DNA of 32,248 nt from Lawsonibacter sp. GTDB taxonomy: Bacteria > Bacillota > Clostridia > Oscillospirales > Oscillospiraceae. Numbering within the stretch: position 1 is the stretch's first letter; each line of letters opens with the position of its first letter. Positions 14,876 to 21,848 of this stretch are shown in pieces. The position numbers and the translations under genes were made by a program. The stretch is taken from contig JAAWHL010000021.1 of assembly GCA_022795855.1 (NCBI GenBank), positions 1 to 32,248 on the forward strand, written 5' to 3'. The notes below the pieces were generated by a model. It was given only the letters and a program-made list of their open reading frames with translations. It made no database searches and was not told the origin of the DNA.

Positions 14876-15673
14876 ATGAATAAGACAGAGCTGCTCAACC
14901 GCTGCGCCCGGACCGGGGAGGAGCGCCTGCTGCTGGGGCGGGTGCTGGACCGGCTCAGCGAGGCCCGGGACCGCTCCGTCCCGGCCCACACGCCGTTCCT
15001 CTCCCCGGGGGAGCGCCGGTCTGCGGAGGAGCTGCTGGCCGCCTGCGGCCAGCCCCGGTATCTGATGTTCGGGGGCTACCCGGGGGCGGAGCGGACGGTG
15101 TGCGCCTTCCTCCCCGACTGGCAGGAGGAGGAAGACTTCCTCGCCGATCCGGCCGGCCCGGTGGCCGCCCTGGAGGCCCTCTTCTCCCCCGGCGCCGCCC
15201 TGACCCACCGGGACATCCTGGGCTCGCTGACGGGCCTGGGAATTTCCAGGGAAAAGCTGGGGGACATCCTGGTGGAGGAGGGCCGCGCCCAGGTGCTGGC
15301 CCTGCGGGAGGCCCTGCCCATCCTGCTCAGCCAGTGGGAGAGCGCCGGCCGCCTGCGGCTGAAGCTCAGGGAGCTCCCCCTGGAACAGGTGGAGGCCGCC
15401 CCGCCCCAGGTGAAAACCGTCCGGGACACCGTCTCCGCCCTGCGCCTGGACGCGGTGTGCGCCTGCGGCTTCTCCACCTCCCGGTCCAAGGCCGCCGGGT
15501 TTATCGCCGCCGGAAGAGTCGCCCTGAACTACCGGGAGTGCCTCAAGGCCGACCGCCCCGTGGCCCAGGGAGACGTGCTCTCCTGCCGCGGCCTGGGCAA
15601 GTGCGTCCTGGAGCAGGTGCTGGGGCAGTCCAAAAAGGGGCGGATCCAGGTGGTGATTCAGCGGTATGTTTAG
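14876..15673 (+). CDS. ylmH: YlmH-like RNA-binding protein with S4 domain
   Basis: A 265-residue YlmH-family protein. The N-terminal region has the family motifs TPFLSPGERRSAEELL and RYLMFGGYPGAERTVCAFLPDW. The middle has HRDILGSLTGLGISREKLGDI, given here by its ends HRDILG and EKLGDI. The C-terminal S4 RNA-binding domain (about 180-245) is recognised by LRLDAVCACGFSTSRSKAAGFI and GRVALN. In Bacillus YlmH binds the 50S subunit and has been linked to ribosome-associated quality control alongside RqcP. In many Firmicutes it sits in the sepF-divIVA division cluster; here it is separated from that cluster and follows a TSUP transporter. The start has GGGGGGCGGCGGC before ATG. Confidence 0.9.
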   Translation: MNKTELLNRCARTGEERLLLGRVLDRLSEARDRSVPAHTPFLSPGERRSAEELLAACGQPRYLMFGGYPGAERTVCAFLPDWQEEEDFLADPAGPVAALEALFSPGAALTHRDILGSLTGLGISREKLGDILVEEGRAQVLALREALPILLSQWESAGRLRLKLRELPLEQVEAAPPQVKTVRDTVSALRLDAVCACGFSTSRSKAAGFIAAGRVALNYRECLKADRPVAQGDVLSCRGLGKCVLEQVLGQSKKGRIQVVIQRYV

Positions 15674-15677
15674 GCTG

Positions 15678-15746
15678 TTGATTCTTTTTCTTTTGAAAAA
15701 GAAAAAGAATCAAAATGAAAACTCTTGGCGCAAAACTGCGTTTTGC
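15678..15746 (-). repeat. Family-2 twin-hairpin repeat, copy i (minus orientation)
   Basis: Two adjacent hairpins: TTGATTCTTTTTC / GAAAAAGAATCAA (15678-15713, 13-bp stem, 10-nt loop) and GCAAAAC / GTTTTGC with loop TGC (15730-15746). Read on the minus strand it matches copies at 17610 and 19191, including the flanking AACA tail. It lies 5 nt after the ylmH stop and could act as a terminator in either direction. Confidence 0.8.
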
Positions 15747-15760
15747 TTCTGCTTGGAATA

Positions 15761-15910
15761 AGAACCGGTATTCATGACCGAAAACGACAAACGACGCCCG
15801 GGCAAGGCGCATTTTCGCAGGAATACCTGGCGCCTTCCAAGAAAATGTAACGCAGGATGGCGGGGAGCGGCCCGGCCGGGTGCGCGCTTGAGGCTGTGAA
15901 TGCAGGTTCT
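15761..15910 (-). repeat. Family-1 intergenic repeat, copy A (minus orientation)
   Basis: A 150-bp element whose ends are inverted repeats: AGAACCGGTATTCA at the left, and AGAACCTGCATTCA on the opposite strand at the right. On the minus strand it aligns with copies B (26207) and C (29544) through shared cores CTTGGAA, GAAAATGCGCCTTG and CCCGGGCGTC. It lacks about 15 bp present in B and C near the CCCTCxCCCGGG part. It fills the ylmH to DUF896 gap together with family-2 copy i. Confidence 0.82.
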
Positions 15911-15934
15911 GACAGTAAGGATAGGAGCGGCTTT

Positions 15935-16144
15935 ATGATAACAAAGGAAAAGATTGACCGCATCAACGCCCTGGCCCGGAAATCCCGGACGGCGGAGGGC
16001 CTGACGGAGGCGGAAAAAGAGGAGCAGGCCGCCCTGCGCCAGGAGTATCTGGAGGCGGTGCGGACCAATCTGGTCAGCCAGCTGGAGCACACCGTGATCC
16101 AGACCCCCGACGGCCGGCGCATCCCGCTGAAGAAGAAGCCATGA
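15935..16144 (+). CDS. DUF896 (YnzC-like) small protein
   Basis: A 69-residue protein of the DUF896 family. The N-terminus ITKEKIDRINALARKS, the ELTEAEKEEQ-like GLTEAEKEEQAALRQEYLEAVR and the C-terminal IQTPDGR are the family pattern; YnzC in Bacillus is the reference and is a small helical cytoplasmic protein of unknown function. The start ATG at 15935 follows AGGATAGGAGCGG. Its stop overlaps the start of the next gene (ATGA), so the GH3 lipoprotein is translationally coupled to it. The region just upstream is the end of family-1 copy A, which therefore supplies part of the leader. Confidence 0.93.
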   Translation: MITKEKIDRINALARKSRTAEGLTEAEKEEQAALRQEYLEAVRTNLVSQLEHTVIQTPDGRRIPLKKKP

Positions 16145-17355
16145 GGCGGGGGCTGATTCTGCTGGTTCTGGCGCTGCTGCTCGGCGGCTGCGCGGATCCG
16201 GCGGCCCGGGCGCCCGCGGAGGACGCCTCACAGGCCCTGGCGGCGGCCTCCCTGCCGGAACTTGAGCCGGAACCTGAGCCGGAACCGGAACCCGAACCCG
16301 AGCCGGCCCCACCCACCCCGGAGGAGCGGGCCGCCGCGATGGCGGCGGCCATGACGGCGGAGGAGCAGGCGGGACAGGTGTTCCTGGCCCGTTTTCCCGG
16401 GACGGGGGCCCCGGAGCTGGCCGGGGAGCTTCACCTGGGGGGCTATCTCCTCTTTGGGCAGGATTTTAAGGACAGCACCCCGGAGGAGGTCCGGGAGAAA
16501 ATTGCCGCCTGCCAGCAGGCGGCCTCCGTGCCCCTGCTGATGGGGGTGGACGAGGAGGGGGGCACGGTGGTCCGGGCCAGCTTCTACCCCGCCTTCCGGG
16601 AGGCGCGCTTCCCCTCCCCCCAGCGGCTGTACGCCTCCGGCGGGCTGGAGGCGGTGGAGGCCGACGCGCTGGAGAAGTCCGCCTTCCTCCTGGACCTGGG
16701 GCTGAACATCAACCTGGCCCCGGTGTGCGACGTGTCCGCCGACCCGTCGGATTTCATCTATGACCGGGCCTTCGGCCAGGGGCCGGAGGAGACGGCGGAG
16801 TATGTCTCCCTGGTGGTCTCCGCCATGAGGCGCTCCGGCATCGGCAGCGTGCTCAAGCACTTTCCCGGCTACGGGGACAACCGGGACACCCACACCGGAT
16901 CCGCCCTGGACAGCCGGCCCCTGGAGTCCTTTCTGGAGGGGGACCTGCTCCCCTTCCGGGCGGGGGCGGAGGCGGGGGCCGGCGCGGTGCTGGTGTGCCA
17001 CAATATCGTGGCCTGCCTGGACGGGACGCTGCCCGCCTCCCTCTCTCCCGCCGCCTACGACCTGCTGCGGGGCGAGGCGGGCTTTGACGGGGTCGCCATG
17101 ACCGACGACCTGGATATGAAGGCCGTCCGGCAGTATGTGCGGGAGGGCTCCGCCGCCGTCATGGCGCTGAACGCCGGGGCGGACCTGCTGATTACCGGAG
17201 ACCCCCGGACTATGGCCGCGCAGGTCCTGGCCGCCCTGGAGGACGGGACCCTGGACCCCGCCCGGCTGGAGCAGGCCGCCGCCCGGGTCCTCTGCTGGAA
17301 GCTGAAGCTGGGGCTGGTCCCGGAACCGGAGCACCCGGGGCCAGGGCCTGTTTGA
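16141..17355 (+). CDS. Glycoside hydrolase family 3 lipoprotein (NagZ-like)
   Basis: A 404-residue exported lipoprotein. A signal peptide with lipobox LGGC puts the lipidated Cys at 17, and a Glu-Pro repeat linker (about 40-60) follows. A single GH3 N-terminal barrel comes next. Its motifs are GVDEEGGTV (about 135-143), FGQGPEE, KHFPGYGD (239-246) with the loop D249-T-H251, and the nucleophile region MTDDLDM (D322 expected). NagZ-type enzymes use a His/Asp pair in a DSH loop as acid/base; the DTH here keeps the His. It lacks the C-terminal GH3 domain, like NagZ. The probable activity is beta-N-acetylhexosaminidase on peptidoglycan or host glycans outside the membrane. Its stop codon lies in a family-1 repeat remnant. 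Confidence 0.9.
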   Translation: MRRGLILLVLALLLGGCADPAARAPAEDASQALAAASLPELEPEPEPEPEPEPEPAPPTPEERAAAMAAAMTAEEQAGQVFLARFPGTGAPELAGELHLGGYLLFGQDFKDSTPEEVREKIAACQQAASVPLLMGVDEEGGTVVRASFYPAFREARFPSPQRLYASGGLEAVEADALEKSAFLLDLGLNINLAPVCDVSADPSDFIYDRAFGQGPEETAEYVSLVVSAMRRSGIGSVLKHFPGYGDNRDTHTGSALDSRPLESFLEGDLLPFRAGAEAGAGAVLVCHNIVACLDGTLPASLSPAAYDLLRGEAGFDGVAMTDDLDMKAVRQYVREGSAAVMALNAGADLLITGDPRTMAAQVLAALEDGTLDPARLEQAAARVLCWKLKLGLVPEPEHPGPGPV

Positions 17356-17490
17356 ACATTGTCAATACGCCCAACCGGCGGGCCTTTTGCCGCCGTACTT
17401 CCCCGATTTTTCTGGAAAGGCATCCAGGATTCCTGCGAAAAACCGGCCTCGTCCGGCAGCAAAATCCGCCCCAACCCTTCCAAAACAACC
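17343..17490 (+). repeat. Family-1 intergenic repeat, copy D (degenerate)
   Basis: It begins AGGGCCTGTTTGAAC, overlapping the GH3 stop codon, and shares cores with copy C: GGCGGGCCTTTT, CCAGGATTCC (C has CCAAGGATTCC) and GTCCGGCAG followed by AAAATCC. The 3' terminal repeat cannot be found, so this is a decayed or truncated copy. It occupies the first half of the 343-nt space before the thiolase gene. Confidence 0.65.
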
Positions 17491-17554
17491 CGGACAATTG
17501 GGAACAAAGTCAACATTCGCACGCTTTTCCACAAAATCGCGCAAACATTCCCCG

Positions 17555-17582
17555 TTGCTTTTTGGCAGAACTCCGGTATAAT
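17555..17582 (+). promoter_or_regulatory. Promoter of the thiolase gene
   Basis: TTGCTT, a 16-nt spacer and TATAAT. The resulting leader is about 110 nt and contains a family-2 twin hairpin. Confidence 0.65.
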
Positions 17583-17609
17583 GGAATCAACGCATAAAAT
17601 ATCCCGAAA

Positions 17610-17669
17610 GCAAAGCGGAGCTTTGCGCAAAAATTTTGTTTGATTCTTTTCTTTGTAAAAGAAAAGAAT
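17610..17669 (+). repeat. Family-2 twin-hairpin repeat, copy ii (plus orientation)
   Basis: GCAAAGC / GCTTTGC with loop GGA (17610-17626), then ATTCTTTTCTTT / AAAGAAAAGAAT with loop GTA (17643-17669), followed by GAACAAC. It lies between the -10 and the start codon of the thiolase gene, so it is in the mRNA leader. Confidence 0.8.
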
Positions 17670-17698
17670 GAACAACAACAAAACGGAGGTTGGAGTCC

Positions 17699-18958
17699 AT
17701 GAAAGAGGTCTATGTCGTGAATTGCTGCCGCACGGCCGTCGGGTCTTTCGGCGGGAGTCTGAAGGACGTCCCGGCGGCGGAGCTGGGCGCTGTTGTGGTG
17801 AAGGAGGCGCTGAGCCGGGCGGGGGTAAAGCCGGAGCAGGTGGACGAGCTGATGTTCGGCTGCATTCTGACTGCGGCCCAGGGGCAGAACGTGGCCCGCC
17901 AGGTGGGGGTAAAGGCCGGCCTGCCCTACTCGGTGCCCGCCTACACGGTAGGCATGGTGTGCGGCTCGGGCATGAAGAGCGTGATTGAGGGCGCCCGGGC
18001 CATTTTGGCCGGGGACGCGGACGTGATTGTGGCCGGCGGCACGGAGAACATGTCCGCCGCGCCCTTCGCCCTGCCGGACGAGCGCTGGGGCGCCCGCATG
18101 GGGGACAAAAAAGTGGTGGACACCATGATTCGGGACGGCCTGTGGGACGCCTACAACAACTACCACATGGGCACCACCGCCGAGAACATCTGCGACGTGT
18201 GGGGCATCACCCGGCAGGAGATGGACGAGTTTGCGGCCTCCTCCCAGCAGAAGGCGGAGGCCGCCCAGAAGGCGGGCCGCTTTGCTGAGGAGATTGTCCC
18301 CGTCCTGGTGAAAAAGAAGAAAGAGACCGTGGAATTCAAGACCGACGAGTTCCCCAAGCCCGGCGTCACCGCCGAGGGCATCGCCAAGCTGCGCGGCGCG
18401 TTCCCCGTGGGCCCCGACGGCGTGGAGGAGACCATTGTCCACACCTTTGACCTGACCGGCGTGCATGAGGCCGACGCCAGGCAGCATGTCCAGCGGGTCA
18501 CCGCCGCCAACGCCTCGGGCATCAACGACGGCGCGGCCGCCATCGTGCTGGCATCCGGCGAGGCGGTGGAGAAATACGGCCTGAAGCCCATGGCCAGGCT
18601 GACCGGCTGGGGCCAGGGGGGCGTGGACCCCAAGGTCATGGGCGTGGGCCCGGTGCCCGCCTCCCGCCAGGCCATGGCCAAGGCCGGCGTGAAGATGGAG
18701 GACATCGACCTGGTTGAGGCCAACGAGGCCTTCGCCGCCCAGTCCATCGCCGTGGCCCGGGAGCTGGGCTTTGACATGTCCAAGGTCAACGTCAACGGCG
18801 GGGCGATCTCCATCGGCCACCCGGTGGGGGCCTCCGGCGCGCGCATCATCGTCACCCTGCTCCACGAGCTGCAAAAGCGGCCCGAGGCCAAGCGGGGCCT
18901 TGCCACCCTGTGCATCGGCGGCGGCATGGGCGTCGCTACCGTCTTCGAGAAGTGCTGA
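17699..18958 (+). CDS. Acetyl-CoA acetyltransferase (thiolase)
   Basis: A 419-residue thiolase, which condenses two acetyl-CoA into acetoacetyl-CoA. The N-terminus EVYVVNCCRTAVGSFGGSL is typical. The acyl-accepting Cys is C88 in GMVCGSGMKS; NEAFAAQ and the catalytic His in GGAISIGHPVGASGAR follow, then the second Cys in LCIGGGMG near the C-terminus. All catalytic residues are present. The protein is about 25-30 residues longer than well-known enzymes of about 392. The extra sequence lies between LRGAF and TAANASGINDG (about residues 239-266), where usual enzymes have only a few residues. ATG at 17699 follows CGGAGGTTGGAG. It is monocistronic, flanked by family-2 repeats in opposite orientation, and ended by the terminator at 19057. 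A butyrate or C4 pathway role is likely but partners are not in the window. Confidence 0.94.
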   Translation: MKEVYVVNCCRTAVGSFGGSLKDVPAAELGAVVVKEALSRAGVKPEQVDELMFGCILTAAQGQNVARQVGVKAGLPYSVPAYTVGMVCGSGMKSVIEGARAILAGDADVIVAGGTENMSAAPFALPDERWGARMGDKKVVDTMIRDGLWDAYNNYHMGTTAENICDVWGITRQEMDEFAASSQQKAEAAQKAGRFAEEIVPVLVKKKKETVEFKTDEFPKPGVTAEGIAKLRGAFPVGPDGVEETIVHTFDLTGVHEADARQHVQRVTAANASGINDGAAAIVLASGEAVEKYGLKPMARLTGWGQGGVDPKVMGVGPVPASRQAMAKAGVKMEDIDLVEANEAFAAQSIAVARELGFDMSKVNVNGGAISIGHPVGASGARIIVTLLHELQKRPEAKRGLATLCIGGGMGVATVFEKC

Positions 18959-18984
18959 GTTCTTTTTCTCGAGAGAAAAAGAAC
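18959..18984 (-). repeat. Family-2 AT-rich hairpin, copy iv (minus orientation, partial)
   Basis: A 12-bp stem, GTTCTTTTTCTC / GAGAAAAAGAAC, begins on the base after the thiolase stop codon. The flanking CAAAAAGAGC read on the minus strand matches the GCxCTTTTTxG lead-in of the copy at 19191. The GC hairpin half is missing. Confidence 0.65.
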
Positions 18985-19056
18985 CAAAAAGAGCTTCCAT
19001 TCGCCACGGAAGGCGCAATCTCTTCCAGGTTCCGCCCGGTAACGATGGGCGGAAGA

Positions 19057-19092
19057 ACCCCGCCGGAGCATTGCTCCGGCGGGGTATTTTTT
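19057..19092 (+). terminator. Rho-independent terminator of the thiolase gene
   Basis: A 12-14-bp stem (ACCCCGCCGGAG and its complement) with a small ATT loop leads into ATTTTTT. A weaker hairpin, TTCCGCCC / GGGCGGAA, precedes it at 19030-19054. Confidence 0.9.
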
Positions 19093-19125
19093 CTGTTTGA
19101 TTTGGTTCCGGCGTACCGGCGGTTT

Positions 19126-19175
19126 GCGGAAAATACATTGTCCCGGCGTCATGTCCGGTCCGGAATACAGGCGCT
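19126..19175 (+). repeat. Family-1 intergenic repeat, 3' half (copy E)
   Basis: GCGGAAAATAC, GGCGTCAT and GGAATACAGGCGCT align with the 3' halves of copies A and C, with the same internal shortening as A. The 5' half is not recognisable. Confidence 0.5.
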
Positions 19176-19190
19176 GAGATGAACCGCCCT

Positions 19191-19254
19191 GCGCGAAACA
19201 TAGTTTCGCGCCAGAAAAGTTCTTTTTGATTCTTTTTCTTTCAAGAAAAAGAAT
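19191..19254 (+). repeat. Family-2 twin-hairpin repeat, copy iii (plus orientation)
   Basis: GCGCGAAAC / GTTTCGCGC with loop ATA (19191-19211), a lead-in AGTTCTTTTTG, then ATTCTTTTTCTT / AAGAAAAAGAAT with a 2-nt loop (19229-19254), followed by GAACAAC. It lies just beyond the end of the minus-strand zinc-ribbon gene and may stop transcription of that operon. With copies iv and E and the terminator it accounts for the 317-nt gap at 18959-19275. Confidence 0.8.
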
Positions 19255-19275
19255 GAACAACCCCAAAACAGCCCG

Positions 19276-19473
19276 TTATTTCAGCTTTTCCACCTGCTCC
19301 AGGTAGAGGGACACCTCGCCGCAGGCGGGGCAGATGGCAACCTTGGGCTCGCCCATCCGGCCGCCGAAAATCTTCCTGCTGTCGGAGGAGAGCACGATAC
19401 CGTACCCCGCTCCGGCCACTTTGACGGCGCAGTCCTCCTTCATGGCGGCGCCGCATCGCAGACAGCTTCGCAT
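19276..19473 (-). CDS. Small zinc-ribbon protein
   Basis: A 65-residue protein with two CxxC knuckles (C4/C7 and C48/C51), an arrangement that makes a four-Cys zinc ribbon. Between them are GYGIVLSSDSRK and GRMGEPKVAICP, and the tail is SLYLEQVEKLK. Similar short proteins in Clostridia are annotated as nucleic-acid-binding zinc ribbons, with no firm function. The start ATG has a perfect AGGAGGTGA ribosome binding site. The gene begins 13 nt after the stop of the second small permease, so it is the last gene of the minus-strand GntR/ABC operon, although its role there is unknown. Confidence 0.82.
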   Translation of the reverse strand: MRSCLRCGAAMKEDCAVKVAGAGYGIVLSSDSRKIFGGRMGEPKVAICPACGEVSLYLEQVEKLK

Positions 19474-19486
19474 GGAAATTCACCTC

Positions 19487-20260
19487 CTAACCCTTCACGG
19501 CGGCGTGGAGCATCTGCCACACCGACCAGGCCAGTACGCCCAGGAAAAACAGCACAGCCAGGGGGAGCAGCAGGGGGAAGGGGACGCGGCTGCTGCTCCA
19601 GAAGTCGCTCCAGATGGGCAGCTGGGGGAGAAAGCACACCGCCATCCAGATTCCCCACAGGATCCACATTCCTTTCTGCCCGAAGCGGGAGAGCAGGGCC
19701 GCCAGCACCAGGGCCAGGGCCAGGGCCCCCAGGGCGATGGCCAGATACCAATACCAGCGCAGAACGATAATATCGGCCTCCAGGGTGGGGATCTGGGGCG
19801 GGGCGGGCAGGGCCGCGCCGGGCTCGGGGGCGCGGGCCGCGCCCCCGGGCTCCCGTCCCAGGACGCTGATGTCCAGCGCCTGGGCTCCGGACAGCACCTT
19901 CCAGGCCCGGGGCATCAGCGCCTCCTCCAGCCGGGCCAGCAGGCCGGCCGCGGCCATGGCGAACAGGGCCTGGAGTCCCGCCACTCCCGCAGTCAGGCCC
20001 AGAGAGCGGCGGCGGGTGAGGCTGAAGCGCACCCCCAGGTCAAAGGTCAGCATAAAATGGCCCAGAGAGGTAAACAGGAGCACAAAGCCCATAACCGCAG
20101 GCAGTATCACGCCGCTCAGCAGAACCACGTGCCCCATCCCATCCCGGAAGAAGAGCAGCACCAGGGCGGTGACGATCTGGGCCAGCAGGAACATCCCCGC
20201 CGCCGCCCCGCCCAGCAGGGCGAAATCGTCCCAGTTGAATTTAATCAGTTTTTTCAGCAT
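19487..20260 (-). CDS. Integral membrane protein of GntR/ABC operon (permease 2)
   Basis: A 257-residue membrane protein with about six hydrophobic segments (near 15-38, 45-65, 82-105, 165-190, 195-215 and 225-248). A Pro/Ala-rich, hydrophilic loop (about 118-158, containing GGAARAPEPG) lies between the third and fourth. I recognise no family motif beyond its membrane character. Its place after an ABC ATPase and another small membrane protein suggests it is one half of a heteromeric ABC-2-type permease. ATG at 20260 follows GAGGTGAGGGG. It begins 5 nt after the preceding permease stop and ends 13 nt before the zinc-ribbon gene. Confidence 0.82.
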   Translation of the reverse strand: MLKKLIKFNWDDFALLGGAAAGMFLLAQIVTALVLLFFRDGMGHVVLLSGVILPAVMGFVLLFTSLGHFMLTFDLGVRFSLTRRRSLGLTAGVAGLQALFAMAAAGLLARLEEALMPRAWKVLSGAQALDISVLGREPGGAARAPEPGAALPAPPQIPTLEADIIVLRWYWYLAIALGALALALVLAALLSRFGQKGMWILWGIWMAVCFLPQLPIWSDFWSSSRVPFPLLLPLAVLFFLGVLAWSVWQMLHAAVKG

Positions 20261-20265
20261 TCCCC

Positions 20266-20949
20266 TCACCTCACGCAAGAAAATTTGATATACCGCCGCA
20301 GGCCCCACTCACAGCCGGCCAGCAGGACCGCGCTGACGGCGGCCGCCGCCACGGGGAACCAGCGCTGGAAGTCCGCAAGCCCCAGCCGGGCGTCGAATTC
20401 AAACAGCAGCATCACGGCCACTACGCCGCCGATGCCGGCCATCGACGCCAGGACCACCACCGCTATGCCGAGCACCTTGTGCCGGTTCACCAGCAGGCCG
20501 CACACCATTCCCACCGCCTGGATGGCCATGCACAGCAGGGGAAAGACCCAGAAGGGCAGATTCCCCAGGGTGAGCATCATCTCCCAGCCCACGGCGAGGG
20601 GCCAGCCCAGCAGGGAGGGCAGGCGGGCCATGCCCTGCTGCACCGCCCAGGCCACGGCGGCCATGGACAGCATATACAGCTGAAGGGCCGCGAAATAGTC
20701 CGCCCGCCGGGCCCCGAAGGAGAGGGCCATGTGGAGATAGACAGTACTCATGGTAAAGCTGAAAATAAAGAGGAACAGCAGCTCCAGCAGGGCGTAGGTG
20801 GCGTAGTAGGTCTGAAAAAAGGACAGGCTGTTTTCATGGTATCCGGCCCCGCTGTACTGGGTCAGCGCCGTGACCACCGCCGCGAAAATCACAATGGTGG
20901 CCCAGTAGGTCCATTCAAACTGCCACAAAAACCGGAAAGACTTCCTCAT
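20266..20949 (-). CDS. Integral membrane protein of GntR/ABC operon (permease 1)
   Basis: A 227-residue membrane protein with about six hydrophobic segments (near 17-33, 50-70, 85-105, 118-145, 150-175 and 198-215). The N-terminus FRFLWQFEWTYWATIVIF resembles ABC-2 permease starts, with an aromatic-rich cytoplasmic helix leading into the membrane. The ATG at 20949 overlaps the stop of the ABC ATPase gene (ATGA), so it is translationally coupled; its own ribosome binding site (GGCAGGG) is weak, which fits coupling. It probably forms the transmembrane part of the transporter together with the next membrane protein. Confidence 0.83.
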   Translation of the reverse strand: MRKSFRFLWQFEWTYWATIVIFAAVVTALTQYSGAGYHENSLSFFQTYYATYALLELLFLFIFSFTMSTVYLHMALSFGARRADYFAALQLYMLSMAAVAWAVQQGMARLPSLLGWPLAVGWEMMLTLGNLPFWVFPLLCMAIQAVGMVCGLLVNRHKVLGIAVVVLASMAGIGGVVAVMLLFEFDARLGLADFQRWFPVAAAAVSAVLLAGCEWGLRRYIKFSCVR

Positions 20950-21848
20950 CCCTGCCGTCCCCCCTCGTCCCCGTGGCCGCACAGGGCCACAAACACGTTT
21001 TGCAGGTTCATGGGGGACACGTCCACGCCGTCCTCCGCCAGGGCGGGGGCGAGCTGGACCCCGCCGCCCCGCACGGCCGCGGTCTTGTGCCGGCCCATCT
21101 GGTGGACGGACAGCACCTGAAGCCCCGTACACACCCGGTCCACCACGTCCTCCCGGCCGGAGACATAGCGGAACTGGTCCACCAGCTCCTCGGTGGGGGC
21201 GTTCTCAATAATCCGCCCCTGGTCCAGGATGACGACCCGCTCAAAGACGGAGGCGGCCTCCTCAATGATGTGGGTGGACACCACAAAGGTGCGCCCCGTC
21301 TGGGCGAAGTCCTCCAGAAGCAGCTGGTAGAACCGCTCCCGAATCACCACGTCCAGGCCCGCCGCCGGCTCGTCCAGGATGGTCAGCGGGGCCCGGCTGG
21401 CCAGGGCGATGAGGATGGTGACCATGGACATCTGGCCCTTGGACAGCTGGTAGATTTTCTTTTTCGGATCCAGCTTGAACTCCTCCAGCAGCCGCAGGGC
21501 GTACTCCCGGTCCCAGTTGGGGTAGAAGATGGCCGCCGACTGGAGATAGTGCTTGATTTTCAGATTGTTCTGCCCGGTCAGCAGGGTGGGCTGGAGCTCC
21601 CGGGAAAAGCACAGCCGGTCCAGCGCCCGCTGATTCTCCCACACCGGCTCTCCGCCGTAGGTCACCGACCCGGAATCCATGGTGTTCTGGGCAGTCAGGA
21701 TGCTCAGCAGAGTGGTCTTGCCCGCCCCGTTGCGGCCAATCAGGCCGTAAATTTTTCCCGGCTCCAGGGACAGGTCCAGGTTGTGAAGCACCTGGTTGTC
21801 CCCGTAGGATTTGCACACGCCCTGTGCCAGCAAGATATTTTCGTTCAT
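20946..21848 (-). CDS. ABC transporter ATP-binding protein (YtrB/BcrA type)
   Basis: A 300-residue ATPase subunit. Walker A is GRNGAGKTT (38-46), the signature is LSKGQ (135-139), Walker B is LTILDE (155-160) followed by PAAGLD, and the H-loop is in STHIIEEA. The C-terminal 80 residues form the regulatory tail common to this branch. It is a distant paralogue of the ATPase at 11164-12066: both are 300 residues, both have an LSKG signature and both follow a YtrA-type regulator. It is coupled at both ends by ATGA overlaps, with the GntR gene before it and the permease after it. Confidence 0.94.
   Translation of the reverse strand: MNENILLAQGVCKSYGDNQVLHNLDLSLEPGKIYGLIGRNGAGKTTLLSILTAQNTMDSGSVTYGGEPVWENQRALDRLCFSRELQPTLLTGQNNLKIKHYLQSAAIFYPNWDREYALRLLEEFKLDPKKKIYQLSKGQMSMVTILIALASRAPLTILDEPAAGLDVVIRERFYQLLLEDFAQTGRTFVVSTHIIEEAASVFERVVILDQGRIIENAPTEELVDQFRYVSGREDVVDRVCTGLQVLSVHQMGRHKTAAVRGGGVQLAPALAEDGVDVSPMNLQNVFVALCGHGDEGGRQG

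Noticed and set aside
15678-19254. Hairpin repeats as a CRISPR or tandem-repeat array
   Set aside because: The copies are dispersed over 3.6 kb, in both orientations, without regular spacers and with genes between them.
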